Assembly: GCA_027604705.1 (NCBI GenBank)
Contig: JADHYV010000025.1
Span: 248,001 to 312,000, forward strand
Source: Allomyces arbusculus
Taxonomy: Eukaryota; Blastocladiomycota; Blastocladiomycetes; Blastocladiales; Blastocladiaceae
Length of the DNA stretch: 64,000 nucleotides
Direction: 5' to 3'
The number at the start of each line of letters is the position of its first letter. The first letter of the stretch is position 1. Positions 57,781 through 64,000 of this stretch are shown one piece after another. A model generated the notes under the pieces. It did no database searches. It saw only the letters and a list, made by a program, of their open reading frames with translations, and was not told where the DNA came from. Both the position numbers and the translations under genes were made by a program.

Positions 57781-59012
57781 GCCATGCGTCGAGTCGTGGG
57801 GGCATCTTCGGCGTGGATAGCAATACATGTCGAGGATCGTTTGCTCACTTTTTGTCGAGAATGTGACTGCTCCCTTCGGCGCCCAAAGGCGCATGCCATA
57901 CTGCAACGGCGTCTCGTCCGAGGTTAGCGAGGTTCAGTGCGGCGCGACGCGACACGACGTCGATGCGAGCGATGCGAAGACCGACTCTTCGATTTGGAAA
58001 CATGGAGCATTATGGCTGTGACTTGGAGGTGTTTTGATGTCTCAATCTTGACGTGGATCCAGGGCCAACATGCTTTCTGACTTGGAAAATGTGCTCACCC
58101 TGCTCAACCTTGACCGGCGCGACAGTTTCTTTTGCTCAACACAACACATCGTCAGCCACTCATTCTCGCTTGCTACTGTGCTCCAAACAGGGCATGCAAC
58201 GGGTCGTCGCGCCGCTTCACCTGCGTCCTTGGAGGCCAAATCGAGACAAGCCATTCACTCCGCTCAACATCACCTCAGCATCTCTGGCCAGCAAAACCGG
58301 CAGGCGGCTCGACACATCTTGCCGTCCAGCACCGCATCTCGTACCCGACCAGCAATGGAGACTTGCAGCGCCATGTCCACCACAAGCGCGACCCAATACG
58401 GCGAGGTTCAGCAACAATGAGCACTTTCAGCGAGCGTCGACGCCATGGTCATTGACCAAATGCTGAAGCGGACTAAGTTGGTGCTGAAAACTGGATCGCG
58501 TCGTTGTTGCAGCAAATGAGCGACGACGACCGCAAGCAACTCGTCGGCATCATCAGAACGGAGCTCCACTCGATGATCGACAATGTTCTGTCGGCCTCCC
58601 CGCCGATCAAAGATGCGGACCTCGACGACGCGATCCGAATACTTCGAATCCTATCGTGGCTGTCGTCGTCGCGGTTGGTGCTGGGGTGCCTATTGGCGAC
58701 TCGATTTGGTACTTGTGTGCGCGCCAGTGCGATGTCGGGTCCACATCGGTGCCGTCGCCCGGCATTTCGTAAAGGGCCATTTCGGTGGACATGAACAACT
58801 AAATTGTTGCGACAGAGCGTCGCGACTCGCGCACTGCGCGAAGTTCGCCTGTCTCTTGTTTCAACACCAACAACTTCATCTCAACATCGCTAGCCTTCTG
58901 AGCTTGATCGCAGCCGCAAGTGAACGAGATTTCCTATTGTTGAAACAACGAACAACAAGAACCGCAACAAAACAATGAACCGAACAAAGCTCTCAAAACG
59001 CTCCATGCTCCA
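57781..59012. other. convergent spacer with weak coding-like fragments
   Basis: About 1.2 kb between uL23 (+) and LON (-). A helical reading near 58504-58680 (QQMSDDDRKQLVGIIRTELH, then DADLDDAIRILRIL) has no start or splice support, and neither does a low-complexity frame at 58070-58420. I treat both as unproven. Confidence 0.4.
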
Positions 59013-62000
59013 TCATGCGCCAATCGAGACCGACGACGCTGTTGCTCCTGCTGCGGCGCTCGGCAAATCCGCCAGCACCGCCGTCGCGGTCGCCGCCGGC
59101 ACAATCGGCCACGCGTTCTTGGCAAACTCGCCGCGCGCCACGGCCTCGCCGAAGCACGCGTCAAACACCTCTGAGTACCACTCGACAGGCCTACCCTCGA
59201 TCCCCTCCTTGACAAAGTCGGGCAACTCGGCCCAGTCGGCGGCATTCGCAGCCGGGAACAAGATGGTCGTAATCCCGGACCGTTTTGCGGCAATCGTCTT
59301 TTCCTTGAGCCCGCCAATCTTGAGCACTTTACCCGAAAGCGTCAACTCGCCCGTCATGGCGATATGCGGCGGGATCGGCGTGTTGGCGGCCAGCGAAATG
59401 AGCGATGTGGCCATGGTGATGCCCGCCGACGGCCCGTCCTTGGGAGTCGCGCCCTCGGGCACGTGTAAGTGAATCGCCGCGTGCTGGAAGAATTGCGCGA
59501 GTTGCGGGAAGTGCCGCAACAGGTGCGCCTTGGCGTACGTATAGGCAATACTCGACGACTCCTTCATCACGTCGCCGAGCTGGCCCGTCTTGGTCAGTGC
59601 CGGCTTGGACTCGGTCGTGAGCGGCGCCTCGAGCACCGACTCGATGTACAGCGACGACCCGCCCATGGCTGTCCACGCGAGCCCCATGACCACGCCCGCG
59701 GGGGGGTGCTCAAACAGCCGCTCACCCGAGAACGGCGGGTTGCCGACGTAGTCCTTGAGGTTGGCCGGCGTGATCGACAATGGCTCGGCATCCGCGCCGG
59801 CCGAGACGACCTTGAAAGCGGCCTTGCGGTAAACCTTCTCGATGTGCTTCTTGAGGTTACGGACACCGCTCTCGCGGCAGTAGTACCGGATCAAATCCTC
59901 GATGGCCTCACGCGTCAGGTCGACGCGCGGCACCGGCACGGCGAGTGCGGGTGCCGGGACCGGTGCTGACTCGGCGCTCGTCGCATCGGCAGTTGCAGCT
60001 GTTGCAGAGATCGACTCGGTCGCGCTGCTGCCGCTGCTTGCCGCACTTGGTACCGCTTCCGCCGCCGTCAACTCGGACGCGGCCGACTCGGTCGCTCCCG
60101 GTGCCGTCTCGGCCGTCTTGGCCGCGTCCTCCTTCGGGACAGGCGGCGCCTCGAGCCCGCACGCGATCCGCGCCTGCGGCGCGAGATACTTTTCTGCAAT
60201 CGCCACCTTTTCATCGGCCACATACCCCGACAACTGAATCACTTCCATACGGTCGAGCAACGGCCCCGGAATCGTGTCGAGAACGTTCGCCGTGCACACA
60301 AACAGGACTTTGGACAAGTCGAGCGGCACGTCGAGGTAATGGTCGAGGAACGACGAGTTCTGCTCCGGGTCGAGCAACTCGAGCAGCGCCGACGCCGGGT
60401 CCCCCTGCAACCCGCGGCCCAGCTTGTCGATCTCGTCAATTAACACGAGCGGGTTCTCGGTTTGCACCTTTTTCAGTGCCTGCACGAGCTTGCCCGGCAT
60501 GGCACCAACGTAGGTGCGCCGGTGGCCCTTGATTTCGGCCACGTCGCTGAGCCCGCCGACCGAGAACCGGTAGAACTCGCGCCCAAGCGCGCGTGCAATC
60601 GATTTGCCGATCGACGTCTTGCCTACGCCGGGCGGGCCCGACAGGCACATGATCTTGCCCTCGACGGTGCCCTTGAGCTTGCCAACAGCAATGAACTCGA
60701 GAATACGCTCCTTGACGTCCTTGAGGCTAGGTAGTGGTAGAAATGAGGAGCGGTGTCAGTTCTCGCAACCCGCCAATCGCGGCATCGCGAAAATCGAAGA
60801 AAACGTACCCGTAGTGGTCCTCGTCCAGGCACTGCTGCGCGTGCTCAACGTCGAGCACTTCCTGCGAGTACTTGCCCCACGGCAGGCACGTGAGCCAATC
60901 GAGGTAATTGCGCGTCACGTTAAACTCGGACGAGGCCGGGTCCAAGTGGCCCAACTTTTGCATTTCCTCTTCAATCACCGTCGCCACGGCCGCCGGCAAC
61001 GTTGCGTGCTGAATGCGTTCCTTGAACTTTTCGAGCAGCTTATCCTTGCCATCCGACTCCATGCCAAGCTCCTTCTTGATCCCCTTGAGCTGTTCCATCA
61101 GATAATACTCGCGCTGCCGCTTTTGAATCTTCGACTCGACCTCTTTCGAAATCTTGGATTGCAGCTGCGCGTTGACGAGTTCCTTTTTCAGCACGTATAA
61201 CGCCTTTTGCAGCCGTTCCTCGATCACGAGCGACTCGAGCACGCCCTGCAATTCCTCCGAATCGGACCCGCCCGAAACGGCGGCCGCGAAATCGGCAAGT
61301 TTGCTCGGATCGTCAAATATGGTCGTAGAGGCTTGCGACACGGAAAAGGCCGAGATTTGCTCGCGGAAGAGCGGGTTCAGCGAGGCAATGTCCTTGAAGA
61401 CATTGACAATTTCCGCAGTGATGGCGCGCACCAATTGGTTGCCCTTCTTGTACGGCTCGTCGTGCAACGTCTCGGCGTGCACGACCGACACGTCGTACTT
61501 GGACCGCAGGTAGGACTGCGGCGAACCGCTCGGCTCGGACGTGGTTGCTGGCTTGTCGGCGTCGGCGACGATCGCTGCGTCGGGTGCAGTTACGGGCTTG
61601 GTGACGGCGTCACCGTCCGTCGTCGACGCGGGCGCAGCAGTCGCAGTAGTAGACGCTGCATCCGAGTCGTTGACGAGCCCCGAAATGCGCACACGACGGT
61701 GCGGGTAGAGAATGGCCGTGAGCGACGGCGCGTCGTCACCCGGCCCCGTCGGCGACGTGTGGTAAACGTTGGTGATTTGCGAAAACACGCCGACATGATG
61801 AATTTCATCGAGCGACTGGATCCGATCTGTGTCGGCCTCTTCGTCCTTGAGTAGGACGGCGGCCACGTACGGCTGCCGCGACTCGGCCAAGTCCTTGATG
61901 GCGCGAATCACTTCCGGGTCCTTGATTACGACTGTCTTGTAGAACCCCGGGAAGAGCGGGCGCCGCGTGATGGGCAGCGCGAGCAGCGGCGAGTACGGGT

Positions 62001-62529
62001 CAGGTGGGGTCAACGTCTGCAAATGGCTCGGGTGGCCCGTATTGCCGTTGTTGTTGCCAGATGACGAGGGCGGAGTTGGCGGAATCCCATTCCCGCCGTC
62101 GTCGTCGGGCGTCGCACTCGCGGTACCCGAAGCGCGCACGGTCGCGTCATTGTCGGTCGTCGGGACTCGCGTCGCAGCACGAATCCCGCGGCCGTTCCTG
62201 CGGCCGTTGGCGCGCGAGACGGTGACTGGCGTGGGTCGAGCGCCGGACTTAGGATCGTTCGGATCGTCGCCGTCGGAATTGGCGGGTGGAGCCGCGCCGT
62301 CGGTACCGCCCGAGGCCGACGACGGTGGTGCGGCAGGGGTGCCATTATCGGACCGCGTATAGATCGAGGGCAGGCGCGGGAACGGCGGTAGCGGGGCCGC
62401 CGACGGGTGAAGGGTGCCAGCGAGCGCCGACGCGGACCGTGACGCGGGCACGGGAGCACGCAGCGTGCGCGCATGGCGGGTCACGGCGAGCGTAGCGGCA
62501 CGGCGCAGAGCAGCAGCGTTGAACATCAT
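59013..62529 (-). CDS. PIM1: mitochondrial LON protease
   Basis: ATP-dependent serine protease of the mitochondrial matrix, degrading misfolded and oxidised proteins. Exons 62529-60809 and 60726-59013, 1144 residues. An Arg/Ala-rich presequence ([20 protein letters not shown]) and a 150-residue disordered Pro/Ser/Asn-rich segment precede the LON substrate domain ([20 protein letters not shown]). The helical region includes [18 protein letters not shown]. The AAA module has Walker A GPPGVGKT (604-611) and [12 protein letters not shown]. The protease domain has Ser1007 in KDGPSAGI and Lys1050 in GGLKEKT. Notable low-complexity insertions, rich in Ala, Thr, Ser, Glu and Pro, occur within the N-domain and between the AAA large and small lobes. 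Confidence 0.97.
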
Positions 62530-63225
62530 GAGTAGTCGAACGGTTGTTCAAATTGTCGAGGCAGCGGGGCGAGCGGGCGGGATAACGGGGCCGGAGTTCA
62601 CGTCGAGAGCCGCGAGGGCAGGGGATCCACCGCGCGTCGCGAAAAGAGCAGGACGGCCACTGCCGTACTGCAGGGTGTGGTGGTCAGGGAGGTTGGTGGT
62701 GGGTCGGCCAACGGCGGCAGGGACAGCTGAGCCAAAAATCGAACGAGAATCGACAGAAGATGTGCGCAGGTCCGAAAGAGCGTCTCTTCGCGGAGCCTTG
62801 CGGAACTTGCGGTTGCGACTTGCTGCGGAGGTGCTCGCCGTGGGGTGGTGGTGGAGGTGGTGGTGGTGGTGGTGGTGGCGGCCGGAGCGGCCTTTCCTCG
62901 TCGATGGGGGGAAGTTGGAGGAGGGTGGAGGAGATGACCAAGCCGATCGCGTCGCGCTCGTGGGCGCGTCGATGGCTGTTTGGTTTTCGAAAGAAGCGCG
63001 TCTTCAACAAGCGCACGTGCCATGACCAACTGCCAGCTGACGCCTGAGCTTCCTGACGCACTCATTTCGCTCAAGACGACCAATATTTCGCAACGACCAC
63101 CCTTTCGCAACAGCGCCAACACAAAACAAGGCAAAACTAATGTATTTCACAAGCGCCGCGCGGTCCTGCTGCGCGTCGCGGGCCGCGTCCCCGCGCGCGA
63201 GCACGCCAGCCAACTCGACAATCGA
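62530..63225. other. LON upstream region with GGT repeat
   Basis: About 700 bp upstream of LON and downstream of SEC66 (both leftward). Holds the trinucleotide repeat at 62850-62880. The Pro-rich frame opposite this repeat is an artefact. Confidence 0.5.
62850..62880 (+). repeat. GGT trinucleotide repeat
   Basis: Near-perfect GGT/GTG run with one GGA interruption. Confidence 0.9.
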
Positions 63226-63927
63226 TCAATCGCTCTCTGCTGCCGCCTGCTCCTTGGCCGCCTGCTCCTGAGCTGCACGGGCCATGGCCGCGCGCCTTTC
63301 CATCATACGCCGTGCCTAAGTGTGGTCCAAGAAGTCAGATCCATCTCCCGGATCACCGCGACTTTGCAATGACAGCGCACCTCCTCCATCTCGCGCTGCT
63401 GCGCCTGCGCCAGCTGCTGCGTCGCCTCTTGGAAAATCGTGTTGCCCCACCCCTTTTCCAGATCCTCGGCCTCGCGCACCGTCTCTTGAATCTCCTTGTT
63501 CAAGTCGGTCTCGGCCGACGTAAACTCCTCCCACAAGTCGTCGCCAATCGCGCCATTGCGAAGCAGCAGCGCCAGCGTCGACCGGTCCTCGCGCAGCGAA
63601 AACACGCGCTGCACATCGACCATGGCGCGCTTCATGAGCGCCGTCTTGAGCTGCTGCACGTGCTTGGGCGTCAAGTCGTCGGGTAACGAGTCGTAGAGCT
63701 GCTCGTAGGCGACGCGTGCCGGGTGGCCCTCTTCGAACCACGCCTCAATTGTGTTACTGACCGCTAAATTGTTGAGTGAACGTGGGTCAGGACGCGAGCC
63801 GTTGCAGGGGCGCGAGCTTGGGATCCAGCAAAGTACTCTTGGCCTTGGACGCGCGGTACCACCGCACAAACAGCCAGTAGACGCCGACGAGCGCGGCAAC
63901 ATATCCCGCAGCGAGACCGAGCGACAT
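63226..63927 (-). CDS. SEC66: SEC66, Sec62/63 translocon subunit
   Basis: Single-pass ER membrane subunit of the fungal Sec62/63 complex for post-translational protein import. Exons are 63927-63794, 63756-63381 and 63315-63226, giving 199 residues (yeast Sec66/Sec71 has 206). The N-terminus has one membrane helix (AAGYVAALVGVYWLFVRWY). The conserved cytosolic domain contains LKTALMKRAMVDVQRVFSLR, LALLLRNGAIGDDLWEEFTS, and TVREAEDLEKGWGNTIFQEA. The last exon encodes an Ala/Glu/Gln/Arg helix ending AAAESD. Acceptor choice at 63757 is forced by an in-frame stop at the alternative. This family is fungus-specific, so it helps to place the organism. Confidence 0.94.
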
Positions 63928-64000
63928 TGTTGTGGAACAATAGGTGGGTGGGGTGGTCGGCGGGCGGATTTGCTGGCCAGACTTGGCCGTCGAAGTGGCA

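Noticed and set aside
58070-58680. small genes in the spacer between uL23 and LON
   Set aside because: Fragments have helical or low-complexity character, but no start, splice path or family supports them.
1-64000. CRISPR arrays, insertion sequences, bacterial operons, attachment sites
   Set aside because: None present; gene structure and families are eukaryotic nuclear throughout.

Overview
This is a nuclear, GC-rich, gene-dense and intron-rich segment of a fungal genome. Twenty-five protein genes are supported; I traced exon-intron structures by hand for most of them. Fungal identity rests on a SEC66-type translocon subunit, a Pbs2/Wis1-type HOG MAPK kinase, a fungal-type inositol-3-phosphate synthase, TRM140, PUS4 and TGL-type patatin lipase. 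Two coiled-coil genes look less like yeast and more like a fungus that keeps animal-type cytoskeletal parts: a centrosomin-motif (CM1) protein and a small protein with a HAP1/TRAK/BICD-type dynein-adaptor box. With a phytochelatin synthase and a K-Cl cotransporter, this suggests an early-diverging, perhaps zoosporic, lineage such as Blastocladiomycota. That placement is inference.

Layout, left to right. 1-2848: K-Cl cotransporter, cut by the left edge. 4.1-10.6 kb: candidate dynein adaptor, the KH-domain ribosome factor PNO1, an SDR dehydrogenase and an unknown coiled-coil protein. 12.2-19.2 kb: a lipid block of secreted class 3 lipase, DGAT2 and a patatin-type triacylglycerol lipase; the last two are divergent from one promoter region. 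20-25.8 kb: two nucleolar genes, NOC3 and LYAR, divergent across a 1.9 kb gap swollen by a dispersed repeat. 26.3-30 kb: centrosomin-like protein. 31-34.5 kb: cytochrome b561 and phytochelatin synthase. 36-37.7 kb: INO1. 38-45 kb: a lineage-specific zone with two small Val-rich genes sharing exon layout and core promoter, and an unknown helical protein with an internal duplication and a decayed downstream part. 45-64 kb: conserved housekeeping genes TRM140, PBS2, GTP cyclohydrolase I, PUS4, FUM1, RPL25/uL23, mitochondrial LON (PIM1) and SEC66. A decayed membrane-protein gene lies at about 46.6-47.4 kb.

The strongest window-wide signal is the intron 5' end. Of about 65 introns placed by reading frame and protein homology, about 55 have C at position +4 (GTACGY, GTGCGY, GTTCGT) and none begins GTAAGT. 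Branch-point-like CTGAC is common. Introns are mostly 46-170 nt, except the two long introns of the ribosomal protein gene. Several exons are tiny, down to 16 nt in DGAT2.

No tRNA, rRNA, CRISPR array or intact mobile element was found.
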